From Plasmopara viticola (taxonomy: Eukaryota; Oomycota; Peronosporomycetes; Peronosporales; Peronosporaceae): a DNA stretch of 64,000 nt. How positions within the stretch are numbered: position 1 is the stretch's first letter; each line of letters opens with the position of its first letter. Below the pieces are notes generated by a model. That model was not told the DNA's origin. It did no database searches and saw only the letters and a program-made list of their open reading frames with translations. The stretch is from assembly GCA_001695595.3 (NCBI GenBank), contig MBPM02000001.1, positions 496,001 to 560,000 of the forward strand, read 5' to 3'. The translations under genes were made by a program, and so were the position numbers. Below, piece after piece: positions 12,440 to 26,919 of the stretch.

Positions 12440-14110
12440 CTCCAAGCGGTATCAAACGCGCCTAAGACGTCTAATAGTTTGAAGGCACATTTTCACATGC
12501 TCACAGAGCAAACCGTAGGCATATTTTGTTTCATATTTGTCGGTGGTCGTGCACAGCACGGTTAGCCAGACGTGAAAACCACTTTGCCATCTTTCGAGCA
12601 GTGTTTCAATGCCTGCGTACAAATAAGCTCTACGCTAATGCACCTAGATGCATATTAATAACAAAATACTTCCTATTAGGCTGCTATATGAAAAAGCATC
12701 GTTATTGGCTAAATTTCGTTAGGATAAGACCATTGCGAATCGGTCGGTACCAAATAACCAAAAAGACTTGAAGATGTGGCTTAGCCTGGCCAACAACACA
12801 CAATTACTGTGCAAATTACACCGAAGTGACTTAGCCAACGTGCGATCTTCTTAAAAATTGCACAGAATTTATTCCTCACTTAGAAATGCTTAACAAAGTC
12901 AAGCCTCTACGAGGTGACGATCTTGGCTTTGACGGATACAGGTCATTTATTTGATGTCTTCTGTGAAGAAATGAATTCTGTCATCGATGTTGCAATCCTG
13001 CAAGAAGGCGCATGTAAAAGGTATTATGTCCATGACCTAGAGCTCCTTGCAAGAAATTACGATTTCGCTAAGTTCAGGGCTTATCTGCAAGCCTCATAGT
13101 GACTTGTAATCAATGGAGATCATACATTACCACGCACTCCGATACAGTTGCATTTCTTCTTGCAGAAAACGACCAAGTGACTTTCTTTCTTTGTGGGGCT
13201 TAACGCCGAGGTGATGTATAAGGCAGAAGAGCATAATGCGCTAGCCGGGACGTTATCGCATCTCCTAAGCTACGAGCTAGCTTCATCACATCTGTAGTCT
13301 CATGTGTATCGGAGCTAATATATGGTACGTATGCGTGCGATGACGAGTACGTAGCTCTGTTGAAAGCGATGAGCTTGAAGACTGACAAAAAAGTTGTTGG
13401 TAAGGCCAAGCGCAAGACTACATTGGCTCTCGTTGACAGGTGGGCTATTTGTTATTAGCACGATTAAGGTGGATCACCGCGTGCAGTGGCTCTCAACGAC
13501 GGATTTCTAAAATCTCGCATCCTTAATGAGGCTCAAGAAACTCCGCTTGGGTGTCATCTAGGTGGAGTGGAGACATACGGCTATATAAGCACCCAATAAT
13601 TCTGGCAAAGCCGCATAATTGTGTCTGCACCTATGTGCGTGCGTGAAAAATTCGCCAACGGGTAAAACCCTCGCCAAATCCGGCCTCGTCGGCAAGCTTG
13701 TAAATACTTTTGGCAGTACATCTGCACGAATCTTCTGGCAGTATTGCGAGCTTTTGTTGAGTAATTGAGAGAAAAATTACTGTTTTTGCGGCTTTGCTGA
13801 ACTCGATCGACGTTATCAAGACAGCAGCTATATTTCTTGACCATGTCGTTAGGCTGAACAAATTCGTAGAGTCAATTTGAAGACATATACTGCTTAACGA
13901 GTTCTTACATAAAGAGAATTTTAAAAAAACTATCACTGGGGCATCCGCAAATCGGTTGTCGACTGAGCAGATAAATCGCGTCGTAGAAGACGTGCGGCGC
14001 AATATGTGCGTACGAGCTCCAAGGCGTTAAGGTAGCATGCTCTCACTTGCTGACACCGGTTTACGTGATTAAGTTAGCTAGCCCTCACGTTCCGTCAACG
14101 CTTTCACATT
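12440..14110 (+). pseudogene. Decayed Ty3/gypsy pol: RT-RNase H-integrase
   Basis: Several pieces occur in correct gypsy order across shifting frames. RT is represented by 'AVSNAP', then FQCLRTNKLYANAPRCI (about 12601-12655), then WLSLANN. RNase H follows with YYVHDLELLARNYDFAKFRAYL (near 13023-13090; canonical 'YPVHDKELLA..Y...KFR.YL'), then LSFFVGLNAEVMYKAEEHNA and 'L.SHLLSYELA'. The integrase zinc region reads LKSRILNEAQETPLGCHLG (near 13508-13560). The integrase core tail contains EQINRVVEDVRRNMC (near 13970). Multiple stops and frameshifts make it non-functional. I could not place LTRs. Chance similarity is unlikely because five motifs are collinear. Confidence 0.75.
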
Positions 14111-17100
14111 TTGATGTCAGACAAGAAGAAGGAAGAAAAGCCGAGCGACTTCCTGATATTTGCATCCCCACAAATCGTAAGCAAGTCGAAGTATGTTTGC
14201 CTTCGAGACTTGGTGACGGAGTGTCCTAAGACGTGTGCGAAAAAGATGGTCAAAGCTTAAATTGTCATAGGCAATTACCGGACCAAAAGATAAAATTGAT
14301 ACCTTGGAAAATCGAATTGAAGATTTGGCATTACTTAATGCTTTGTAATATACGTCGAAATGCAGTTATTGTTGTGTCTATAAATATTGTGTGCCCGCGC
14401 TTTTTTGTGTCAAAGAATGTCTTAATTAAAAAGGGTTTAGCGTATACGCTTAATACTGTCAAAGGGATGCGACATTTGATGTTACCTTACTATGATCCTA
14501 GTCAGGGGAGCGCTGGAGCGTTGCCTGAAACGTATGTACGCACAGCCAACCGTTCTGTATTATATCTTGTTCTTTGTATGGAGTGCCACAAACTCTGTTC
14601 TGAGCGTCGCAAGCTGAGTGACTTGCTTACGGATCAAGAACATTACATGCTTGAAGCTCAAGGTCTGATCAAACAGGATCTAAAGATATCAGTGCTGCGG
14701 TACCAGCGCATGTCCTGGTTGTTTCAGTAGAGATCACTCGTGTAGCGGTTTGCTAACATCTAGATATCTTTAGCGGAACAGCGATCGCGAATTACGTCGT
14801 AGCAACGAGCGATCATTGCATTGCTCGATGCAACCACATAGGCAAGCGCGTCAATACCGATAAGCGCGGTTTCGTCGCTAGTGTCAAACTCGGTCTCTTT
14901 TGAAGTGAGAGGAGGTATGCCCAAACCGATCAATCATGGAAAATGAAAGTCCCGCTTCGACAATATTGCGCTGATGTCGATGAAGGCAACTAGCACTCTG
15001 TGCTTCCTACCGCTTGGGCTTAAGGCGCTGAAGCTACTGACAGAACTCATCTCGTGCTCTATGGTGATTGCGGAGAAATAGTGCACGGAAGCATGATGTT
15101 GTAGATCATTGGTCGCAAAGCGCTAGTCCTCTAGCAGTCGACGACGAGTCTCAAGCCGAGTGGGTTTGTAATGAGCAACTTTGCTAGAACTATGGCGAGG
15201 TGCGAGCACAGATCAAATCTTGTTTTCTTTTAAATCCAACACCGAAAATGCTTTTTGCCACTCTTATCTATACTACGAGCTAATTATATAAGGCGTATGT
15301 ACTATTGGCACGGCTCGCCCTACCAACAACAAATCTAAGATCTGTTGGACCGCCAAGTAAGCACGATGGTCTGCATAGGTATCGTTGCATAACAAATGCT
15401 CTGTCGTCCGGGCTGCACAAGAGTTACGCTAAGTACCAGCCGGGACTTCGAATGATCACAGGCGCACAAATATATAGTTCGACTACAGATTGAAGATTAA
15501 CAAGGTACGTCGGCACTTCGTGCTCTTGTGCCATATCAGAATTATTGGCAATGAGATCTGGCTCTTTAGGCATGTGCGCTTAATATATGTGGGGAGCGAA
15601 GTGCGTCGAGCGCGCAGCGAGGACATTTTTCACTCACAAGCACGCAATGTGGCGTACGAGTGTGTGGCTCAGGATAGTGTGGTGCATGCATAGCACCACA
15701 CAAGAGAGCTTTTTTATAACTCAGCTTGATCGTTCAGGCCAAAGGCTCACAAAATAAAATCAGATCTTGTCAAGAGAAGGCGTCACTTTCTTTCCTATAT
15801 GACCCTAAGATTGACGATTTTTAATCGACCAGAACGATTGGGTCTAGCCTCAATAAAAGAATATCGACGCGCGTGGTTCTACGAGCAAACTCGAAGGCAT
15901 AGTATAGCCAAGTCGATTCGCAGTGTGTTATTTTTGTTCGGGCTCTGTGAGCCTGGATCTTGTTGTTGATTTCTTACCTCAAAAATGCGCTTGATGCAGC
16001 GAATAAGGAAGTCGATTGGCCATGGGTCTGTGCTTTGAAAACTCTGTAAACTTATTTCGTTGATTTTGTGGGAGTTCGGAAAGCGACATCGGTCACTTAA
16101 TGTCTTATGGATGAAGATTTACAAAAAATTTTGACTTGTAGGAACAAACTTTTGATGGGGAAAGTTTAATGGGATCGCACAAACCCAATGTTTGTCACTC
16201 TAGCTACTGATACCAACTTATTGTGTGACACAAGTCAAGTATATAACTGAACATCAATAAATGAAGGTTGTAGTCCTGAAAAACTAGTAAAAAAGCAGTA
16301 CATGGTCTAATGACCACTACTAAATGCATAGTAGAATGTTAGATGACAAATTGAGAGTATTTACCTGACATGGGATTTACAGATAAATTCAAATACAGTC
16401 AGCTTACATGAACATATAAGATCTATATAGGTTTGAGTGTTGAGATTTCAAGTTAGGCAAATAGCGATGCGTGACTTGTATTGGCTCTAACAACGGTCAG
16501 CGGACCCAAGTTCTCGCTTGTACTCAGCATGTAGCTAAGGTGTCCTCACTGCAATTATTTACACCTATCGAATGATGCTATTCGCTAGCATTAAAGCGTT
16601 TTGCTGCTCAAAACTTTAGCGACGTCGGTCACATATTTAAGCTAGGCTGAAAAATCCCTTGCAGCAGTGTCTTTTCTTGGATTGCACTCGGCTCAACTTT
16701 CCCGATGACGTATTTTTCGTAGCTCTGGTCGCTCACGACTTGAGGTAAGGATTTGAGGTAGCGTAATAACTGAAGTTGAAAGTTAGAATCTCGCTGTATT
16801 GCGATGGGAAGTAATGTGCTAGACTTTAAACTTTTTTTAATCGGTTCAAAATAATACTTTTAATGTTTACTTCTTCACCTTATAGGATAATGTGGCTTCG
16901 GTTTAATTATGCAAGTTTTTCACCTTTAAAAAGCAGCATCGACTCTTTTACGCGGCAATTTTGTTAAGCTAAGGACAACGTTCTCTTGCGTTTCGCATCA
17001 CAACTTGAAAATTGTATGCTCGTTTCAATTCCTGTACAAGTCGATTAATAAAGAAAAAACGATATGGCGGCTGATAAGTGACTCGTACCGAGGAATTAAA

Positions 17101-20100
17101 ATCAACTTTGGGCTCATTAGGGGATCTGATGAATGGTGCAATCGAGGCGATAACTTCTAAATTAGTTAAAAAAAGACCTTTCAAGGAGAAGGCATACATT
17201 TTAAAAAAATCTTTTTAAAATTAAGGATAATTATTCGCAAGCCGACTCCAGTTATTTGTTTCGAACAGGTTGTGTACTTAAATAATATTTATGGTTAGCA
17301 GTAATAGCACTCAAGAATGGCCTTGAATGTTACTGTGGGATGGATGTACAGCTGTGATATTATCTGCACATGGGCCAACTATTATCGATACAGCCGCCTA
17401 AAATGTCTAGGCAAATGAAGAGAATAATTCGTCTTAGTGATACTTTATATCTTGAGACTTCACCTTGTCGTTTGCGTTTACAACATCTTTATGAAAGTGA
17501 CTTGACTTTGCTATCGATACAAAAGCTCTTTGTTGTAAGACGGCTATTTCAAAGACGAGAAATAACAACAACGAGTTTTTGAACTTACTATTTTTCGATA
17601 TGATTTCTCTACAACTCGTCTCGTTTCTTTTTATACAGCTTTCTTTGAAGATCACGTATAATTGTAAGGAACAAAAAAATGCTTTGGAATCTACAGCTTT
17701 AATATCTTATTTAATTTATTAGACGTTTTAGACCCCATTCGGCACCATCAATCCACAGGTGCTAGAGATAGCAAGCTTATAGTGCTTGTTGGGAACCGGA
17801 CTACAAACTGTTGCGCTTAAAGCATCACGTGTACGCAATTTTAAAATATAGGCGCTCAATATGGCGTAAGAAATAATAAACACGTTTGACAGCGCAATAT
17901 TTTTATCTTACTTCTTATATCAAGCTTCAATGCACAAAAATAGGTAAATTTAAGCTGATTATTAGATACATTACGCACAAGTGCTAAGAAAGATTGACCA
18001 ATTGCTAGCTCAACTCGCTAATAAAGTGTTTTAGGCAAAACTGCTTTTCGGGATTAATCCAAGTAAAGATTTACGCTACCGATTGATACTCCCACGTTAA
18101 GACAATGCTGTCTCCAGCGCAAGATGCCAGTAGCAATCCAAGGATTCTTTGCTTTTTTATAACATTGTAGGCTCTTCGGCCAGTGGGATGGCCAGCTCAC
18201 ACACTTATTTTGGGTGCGGGTCGCAGAAGAGTCATACGTCGTGGTTGAGATTGCTCGTGCACTTAAGCGGGCTGCGCAAATTCGGATCTCATGGGTATCA
18301 ATCAGAAATTACCGCGCAAGTTGACAGACAAGCACTCCTACAAAATGGACGATCATACATGTTGCTCAAATTTAGGAAGTGAGAAAGCAATTTTATTTGA
18401 GTAGAGCTTTTGACATTGTCAGCTGCAAATCGTTCCTATAGTGTAGACCACAAGAACATATTTTACTATATAAATCGCCTAATACCCAATGAAAAACACT
18501 ACCAATTGCATGTTAACCAAAAAGCTAAATAATCTTTCCAGCCTCTTTAGCTCCACAAATTTAAACTCAAATGGCTACTGGACATAATGCTAGCATCTAT
18601 GTATGCTGAAGGTAGAGAACCTATGTGCCAAGAGAGCACAAGTGGCCAGCGATACACTAATGTTAAAAATCTCTTGACGAATATACTCTTCCCCATTTCA
18701 CCAAATTTCAAAACCACACACAATTAGAGATATAATAAATGGTAATGTATGACACGAAGAATTATAGCTACATAACCATTACAGGCGCAAAAGCCAAACC
18801 TAAGGAGATGTAACGACAAGTTCGACAGGCACTCATCGAACTTGGTTGATCTTGCGTCACCAAATTTGTCTGGTACTATCGTGTTATCGTGTGCACTTTT
18901 GTGACGTGCTCTCCAAATCTCATAGGACAATGATCGACTTCGTGCATTTTTCGTAACGTTGAAGGACACGAGATTATACAAACATAAGTTAGCTTTATCA
19001 CAAAGTAAATATGACCCTAAACGATGGGGTCACACAGCAAGAAGCATGCAGAAGAGTACATAATTTTCAGGTGAACGATTGTCAATATTAAACCGGTAGA
19101 AGCGAGACATATCTTTAAGCTTCTTGAGACGCCAAGTACTGTTTCATTAAATGCAAAGACTACGGTAATTCTGAAGGCAAGGTGCCACCATAAGTGCCGT
19201 ACGAGTTGTGGCTTTCAGATTTTGACTTCCACTTGCAATGCGCATTGAAATATCTCTCGGCACTACGGCTTGTATCTATCGAGTTATACCATTCGGTATC
19301 GGCTTTTAGGCAATGTATCTAAAATACTCTTAAGATACAAATGCATTAGTACTATCCTCAGGAATAGACGATCATACAGTTATCGACCAGACGACAATTC
19401 CGGATGTCCCGTAATCACTGAGAGCCAAGAGACCTTATTGGCTGAAGGTAATGCTGTGTAAAAAGTCAGGTGTAATAAAAAAGGATGATAGCATTTGAGA
19501 TAGTAGCGGTTGATGGCTAGGAGACACCAATTAGGCTGTAGCAAGGAAGCACGTCGTAAGAACTCTTCATCTTAAATCACTTCTCAGTTTGTTCTAAGCA
19601 GCAAAACACTCCTCCTCTTTCTACAACTTCGCCTTGCCTGCGCCTCAGCCTTGTTTGATGGCCGACCTTAATAAGCTCCCTCTGCGACTGTGTTACAGTC
19701 AAGCTACAGCCCTATTGTGGTTAACTAAGGCTTAAAGCCTATGAGAGGTAGACTGTACTCCAATTGCCAAATCATTGAAATATTTAAAGGTGTCATACGT
19801 TTGAGATGTCGAGGTTACTTCAATAATCTTTCTTCTGCAAGCGTGCACAACCCCATACAACCAGTTTGGCAGCGCCTATATAAGTTATGGCTTAAAGCCG
19901 CGTAATGTTTGCCCGGGTTGCTCGCCTTGCCGACATAGTCATATGTCTGGACAAGATTTACAGGGTTGCGGAAGGCACTACAAAACTCAAATTCGAAGAC
20001 ATTGCAGTACCTGACAAGACGACCCACGTTACAATGGCAGATGCATCGTGACTTTTTCAAGCCGAGCTATTGCTAGCTCTCTCCAATCTAAATGTTTTCA

Positions 20101-21196
20101 TTTCGACATCGCACTTGAGCTTCATCTTCCATGATTGACAACTTTTACCTCGGTCTGCTATCATTACAGCTAACAATTTATCAGATGTGTTTGCTGCTTA
20201 CGGTCTCTCAGAATTCATTGCTAAATCTTCCTCCATTTGTCTAAAAGAAGCTTGCCCTTTGAGAGTTAACATTGTCTTATCCAGTTTAAGCAATCGGCAC
20301 CGATTTGTTGGTGCAATTCGTATTATGTATAACTCAACGACGTAGTAATTTAGATTGAACATTGATAAGATAGAATGTTTTTCATTACAAAGAGGGAGGT
20401 TAGACATCACACTTCTTACAACATAAGTAGAAGTCATTCAGTGAGTACTAGTAAGAAAACGCTACGCTTATCATGTTAAAATAACAAAAAGTGGTGTACT
20501 AAGTATAATGCTAAAATTAAGAATCAATATCCAAGCGGCAATTCCAGATAACAAATCACCTTAGTGTTGAATTTGCCGATAGTTGAAAGCATGTAATTTT
20601 TTTCAGTGTCGTTCGTGCAAGTACGCCAGAATAGCTTGATCCATAATAATCGCTCGGTTCATATGCTTGATGGTGCACCACATCGCTGAATGAGCCTAAT
20701 GTAATAAAGGAAGGAGAAGCAACATCGTACAGATAATTACTATTTACGATAGCGATGACATAAAAGGCTGTTACTCCTTAAACACCCTATTCTAAACGAT
20801 CGCTGAAGAGACTGAAATCGACCTTGGGATATATTTTCACTCGCTGTGCTGCTTGCTTGCACGCTATGCATCTGGATATATAATTGATATGGTCTTGAAG
20901 CAAGAACTGTGACAACTCGTGTCAGCTTTGATCTTAAGTCACATTTACTAGCACATTTACCAAGGGGATCGAGAAAAAAGAATATTGCATGGGATTTGTC
21001 GGAAGTGGTCATAGGAAAGCAATGGTAAAAATCGCGGAAATGTCATGATCACCAGACGTTTCTATAATTTTGGAACACCTTTTTGTATACCATCATTTCG
21101 CGATCCATTTAACGCACCCCATCTTCTTAAATATCTGCCACAGCATCCTTGTACTTCGTTATTCTGTATAAATCGTGACAATCTAACTATCACTAA
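14111..21196. other. Gene-free stretch, unrecognised
   Basis: About 7 kb. The first 600 bp probably belong to the 3' part of the gypsy remnant; a 165-residue frame at 14233-14730 has the look of decayed coding sequence but no motif. Further right only short frames occur, for example 15305-15693 and 17370-17582, with no domain, RNA gene or clear repeat. Confidence 0.35.
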
Positions 21197-22511
21197 TCAG
21201 TGTAAAGCGACGATGCTGCGGTACGCTCGCCCCCTCGAAAGCGCAACTGAATCGACAAGCCGAACGAGGCGCATGATAGCTTCCACTTGCACTGCGTTTG
21301 GTTGCTCGGCGGTTTCTGAGAAATACGTCTTGAACGTCCACAGTACTGCATTCGAAAGCTCTGTCAGGACAATTTCACGAACAGCAGTGGAGAACAAATT
21401 GACAGAAGGATCTTTAATATGTGATGGTGTATCTGCAGCCCAGGCAGCTTGCAATTTCCTCAAAAGTTCTTTGTCGACACGTAGTTGCGGAGCTAAATCG
21501 TGTAGCGGTCCATTGTCGATAATTCCAACATTTACGTGCGGAACCTTTCTGCAGATTCTAGCAAGAGTTGTATCTCGATAAGCCACTGCAGATTGGGACA
21601 AACGCGGCACTGAAGTAGGTAGCCGCTTCAGTAACGCTCTGGTCTCGCTGTTAAGGAGCCGAAACATCCTTTTCGCCTGCGATTTCATAGAGACAATCAA
21701 ACCGCCGACCTGGACAGACTCAAGAGCAAGAAAACAGCTATACCTGTTTTATTCGGTGGTAAATCGGAAAGACCGACGATAGTGTCGGCGTTTTAGCCAC
21801 CTGTTCGAACTCGAGCGACTTTATTTTGAGCTTTGTGAGCATAAACTCCATCAACCTTTGGTACCCGTGCTGGAGGCTTATTACTTGTAAAGGGAAAGAC
21901 GTCTGGATTCGAGCAGCGGGTACGTCGGTTTTACCATTTAGCTTACGCTTTTCTTGTTGCTTCATGGCAAGCTGTCTTCTTGAATGCCTCAGCGATAGGT
22001 ACTCGCTTGTCCTACAGCAAAATGCGAATCGGATTGACGCCTCTTGCTCCTTCAATTGCATCTCGTTCAACTGCATCTCCAAAGCCTTCAGCTTAACCGG
22101 GTACTTCAGTCGAACCCTCGGCGCGACCTCTGGTAAATGCTCTACTTGCTCAGACCTCTGTTGAGCCATTTGCGTTGCCTTTGCGATAGCTAAAATGCTC
22201 TGTAGTGGATCTTCGGGTTGCAAAGGCTCTTTGCTACTGTCTCTCCCACTTTCACCACTCGCGGCGATTTCCGTTCGAATTTGACGCGCACGCAGGACAG
22301 CCTCTTGAATTGACTGCTTCACAGCCAGCGTCTCCGCTTGCCGCACTGATTGTTCTTCGAAACGTGCAGTTTCTAGCGCGGACATATGATTGCAAATATT
22401 ATGAAGTCTCTCACATTGTTGTCTTAGCAGTATTGACCGAAAGCGCACGTCGGTATCGACGCTTAAGACCGTGCGCAACAGATCGTTGGCAATTGCATCC
22501 CAATCGGCCAT
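21197..22511 (-). CDS. Conserved-looking helical protein, function unknown
   Basis: Two minus-strand exons, 22511-21744 and 21676-21197, give about 415 residues. The donor GTATAG follows codon 256. I favour the acceptor leaving a 67-bp intron (21677-21743), because the nearer in-frame acceptor at 21710 would make a 34-bp intron, far below the size of the others here; both keep the frame. The N-terminus (MADWDAIANDLL...) and much of the body are rich in Glu, Gln, Lys and Leu and probably helical or coiled-coil, for example around residues 45-90 and 140-200. No catalytic motif, signal peptide or membrane segment is visible. The ATG context on the minus strand (TCGATGG) is good. It stands alone, with kilobases of repeats on each side. 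I do not recognise the family. Confidence 0.7.
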
Positions 22512-25500
22512 CGAGGCGCAAAGTAAGGAGTTTTATCATAAACTTTATGTCAAGGCGTAGTATTAAATATTTGATTACGAAAAAAATTGAAAAAAATCAT
22601 GTCGATTTATCAGCTCCACATATTTTTTGTGCTGTTCCATAAAAGACAAGAATTTCTCAATCAACTGCACTCATATTGTGTTGAGGTCTTAAGATGAGAA
22701 CAACCAATGCAGACCATGATGCCGAGTAGTGCACTAATCTATTTCACGCGCTGCGTGAAATCTCTTGAGGGCTCCTCGTGTAACATCTACAAACGTCATT
22801 TTGTGCAAAAGGAAAGTGCAGCCTTGCGGCGGCTATGTGCGTAATCTCTGCACCGCATAAAATTACTCAATGAATAATTCTCGCCGTCGTAAGAAGCCTG
22901 AAGACAAGGGTTTACTGCACTCGGTATAAAATTATTCCCGAGCATTGTCACCACCACGTTTTAAGCAAAGAACCTATACTAAAATTCGTTAAGCCTTGAA
23001 AACATACAAAACCCAATTCATTACTACCTTATAAACTGCATAGGTGCGAAAGTATGAAGAGCAAATTGCTTATCTGTAAAGGCCAATGTCTAGGCTTTGG
23101 TGTAATATCAAGCCAAACACCGGTAACGCAAGTTTCAAGCGCGATACAAATTCACCTTTGGGATACCCAAACGCGTGGCCAAAAGGCCGCAAATTTTCTA
23201 TAAAGCGCCCATAACTTCCAATTTTAGCATTATTTTACAATGTCTCTTACGAATTCTGCCCAACGGGCCGATCACGCCACTGAGCAAGAAGCTGCTAAAC
23301 CCGTGAAGGGCGCTTCTGCTTTAATTTTCATTTCACACAAAAGTGCCTGTGATATAAGGCCATAAAAATTGTTTAATGTGGACTCTCCTGCCTTGGTCAT
23401 GCGCTTTATCTATGAGAAGTGGCATTTTCTATGCAATGGGTCTACTTGCTTTAAGTTGCTATCTCGAAGTCAGGCCACGGCTTCTTCGCATCGACCCTAG
23501 TTTTTAAGAGAGGATGAACTTCTCTAGCTATGTCACCCGATGAGCTTTCCAGTCGGATAGACCGTCACTTGTCTCAGCGCGAAGTCCTCAAACTGCGTTG
23601 AGAAGTCGTTACTCCTCGTCTTTTTAGGCTCGTCCAGACGCTCAAAGCGCACAGTGGTATGGGCACTCAGCCTTATAAGCGATGATGTAATGGCTATGGG
23701 CACTATCAGCCGTCGAATTGCCACTCATACTTGCCGTACCAGCAACTTTAAGAATGTAATAGGTTACCTGGGGACATACAGAAGACTCAGTTTTTGGAAA
23801 AGTTAACATATTCTTTGAGATGCCCCGCATATGACATTTGGTTCATCGAAGTCAGATCTTTCTTGAAAAGTGAAATTACGAAACGACAATTTGGTTTTTG
23901 TAAAAATAACTAGGATATTAACACTTCAATGTGAAAACCGCATTCAGTGGCTTGACCACACTCTCATGCTACCCACTGTGCCTTGCCGACCTAGGATACT
24001 CAATTGTGAATGTTTGCTAAACGCACTTTGTGGCTCCATGCTATTTGCCTCAAATTTATGCTACTCACATAAAAATCAGCGTCTTTCGTAGCATGTGCTA
24101 CTAGCAAAAGTTGACTTACTGCTGTGAAAAAGTTATCTTTATGTGTCTCACTCGCTAGAGCTTTATTGCGTGGAATTTGAAAATGTCTCCCCGCCGACCC
24201 ATCGGAGCTGTTACCCATAAAATTAGTATAGAAGAAGCCGGAAATAGGTCACCAAAAAGGAAGAGCAATCATACTCAGAAGTGTGACTACTTTACCGACC
24301 AAAACCTAAATGGGTTTGTGAGAGTTGGGTGAGCTTGACACCCCACCTACCAAAAGTCGTCTAAAGTGTAATGAATGGTACGGAATCTGATCCTAAAGTG
24401 GGTCAGATAGCTACCAGCATCCCGCGCTAGTCCTTGCTCATGGAATTTGGTAGCGTAAACCTCTAGTATATCCCTGGTGCTTTAAGATTCTAGTCTTACT
24501 CAATCGCAAAATATGATATGGGGTTACCTTCATATCTACGATTTAGACTTACATTAAGCATAGAAATTGTTACAGTCTCGGGCAACAAAGGCTAAATTTT
24601 CAGTATATGTTAAAGTCTCACGCATCTGAGGCAAAGTTCTCAATATAACACTGCTTTGTCTCAACGTAGTTGGCCTGTCAAATGCGCTCTGACTGAATTT
24701 GTCGATAGGTAAATATTTGAGAGACCCTTTATGAGTCAAAGTATATTATCGTGTACCCTAGGTGAAATGCATTTTGATTCTTACACTATTTCTAAATGAA
24801 TTTAATTAAAGCGATAATGTAATTGTCGACATGAACAAAAGTAGATTTCGGTACAAAAGGATTAACTTTTCCAGTCTTGTAGAGCGCATCGTCCGGCACC
24901 CAAGAATGTGAAGTAAAAATCGCTTTAGCAGGAATGAAGAGATAAAGAAGTTATTGTCGTGAGCTGAACGAACATCAAATTTCTGTCTTTTTCTCGCTCT
25001 TTGACATCTAAGCAGTGCAATTTCTCAGATATTTTAACTAATTGTGTCTGTACTAATTTTTGGAGAAATAGGTGTTTTTTGTGCGGCAGAGCTGCACAAT
25101 CTTTGAACCGGCGATATATTTTAATACCATTCTACCAATCTGTCATGTTTATGCAATGTGAATGGTACATTCCTACGATAAAAAAAAATTCGTCAAGCGT
25201 GCGAGGAATCCATCCTCTCATCTAACCTTTGGCGCCGCCGAGCAGCGCGGCTTGCAATCGCGGCCATCCGGGCAATGATTGCCAGCCATTGGTCCCAACA
25301 CTCAATGACAGAAACGTCTTTATTTTTGACGTCCTTCATTAATTTGGCAATGATAAGGCTTGAGTGATCTAGCTCTTATGGTGTGCTTTAACCGGCGTGC
25401 TTTCTGTGCGGGTTGACTTGTCTCCTGCAAGATGAGATGGTTGCACAAGTAGGTCTAGTATTCATTACGCAGAAGTGGTGAGATTGCTATCTAACTTCCT

Positions 25501-26919
25501 TTCACTGACAAGTCGCTCTAGATCCGGCAAGGCCGAGCTCATCCTATCGAAGTGCACATTTGACATGTAAATGTAAAATACTTGTAAAACATTTTATATA
25601 TAAAGTTGTGATTCTTCCAAAAGATAGCTAGAAAGATGTCCTTCGTTTAAAAAATGAAACATGCAATAAATTGTATCACTTTTCTTATGAATTTTTTTTT
25701 TCACGATAAGCTAAAACGTTTTCATGGCTCAGTGCTGAACGCGCCGATTTTGACTACAAATACTTGCAGAATTTGACGAGCTAGACAATCAAAGCTAGTG
25801 CGCGAGCAGGGTAGCCGCGAGAGCATCAGCGACATTCATGCTGAATTTACTTTGTTTGCTACAGGTCATAATCGTACAACAGCAATCGTTGCTGTGTCTT
25901 TGTGTCGAAAGATCTATGTATACTTCGGTGCAGTAAAGTGTCCTTTTACTTTTTTCAGAAACCAAATTGCAAGACCAAACATATGCAGCATGTGTGTAAT
26001 TAGACTACCACATGCACATAATGAAGACTTTGATGCTAAGCTTCCAGTGCTATCTGGTTGCGCAGAATTTTTTTTAAGGTTCTGTCGTATATTAGCTTGT
26101 GCTCAGCAGATACTGTTTTTTGCACCCCTATCTGCCTACTTATATAATTCCTCTGTGACCACCGTCTCATACCGACTTCGATACGTGACGTAGGTGACAT
26201 AAGAATACAGACGGAAGGTCATAATATTCTGTGTCTACTGCATTCGGATCTCTAAATCGGACTTCCGAATTCGAACATTCGGCTCGCTCGCCATCAATTC
26301 TTCAAAGATATAGGACCCACCTCATACTTATGCAGAATATTTCAGCCAATGGCGACATTGTAGCCGGGCTAGGTCCATCTGTACCACTGCGATTTTGTTA
26401 GGCCAGCGACTCGCCAACGAACCGTAGGGAAGCAGCGCTTACAATCCATTCGGCTAAACCGTCTGAGAGAGGGTTGCGCCATCGAGAGCACAACTGCAAA
26501 CATAAAGGTCGTAGGGCTTACGAAGCTTGAGCGCACAATAATCTATTGGATTTTCAGGAGAGAATTGGTGTTCACCGATTGTATGCTCAAGCAAGCTGTA
26601 CGTAGGATATGAAGCGCGGCAGCTTATCGATGAAAAAAGCTCTGGTTTTTATTAATGATAATAAAATAATCCACGCTCACCCGAGATAATTGGCTGCCAA
26701 TTTTGCAAATGAGTAAAATTGTACCCAGACCCTTATCTGTTTACTTTGATCAGAAGTTTTTCTCTTACAGTGCTGCGGTTGTCAAGATATACCAACTCGA
26801 TACAAGCATTTACCTCTTGCGTAAGCATTAAGGGCAGAGCTTTTACGTGAAACACATGCCCAATTTAATTAGATTGATTATGTTTCTACCTGCTACAAAC
26901 TTTTTTGAATAAGTACAGT
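22512..26919. other. Gene-free stretch, unrecognised
   Basis: About 4.4 kb of AT-rich DNA with short frames only. The longest, 131 residues at 25798-26193 (+), is rich in Phe, Cys and Arg, has no motif and is probably fortuitous. No LTR, TIR or tandem array was noticed. Confidence 0.35.

Noticed and set aside
14233..14730. 165-codon frame considered as a gene
   Set aside because: It lies directly downstream of gypsy integrase remnants and shows no motif; more likely retroelement residue.
21826..22642. Plus-strand frames opposite the helical protein
   Set aside because: They overlap the better minus-strand gene, which has a good start context and a phase-matched splice.
25798..26193. 131-codon frame in the gene-free stretch
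   Set aside because: No ATG-proximal context, no motif and a composition expected by chance in this AT-rich DNA.
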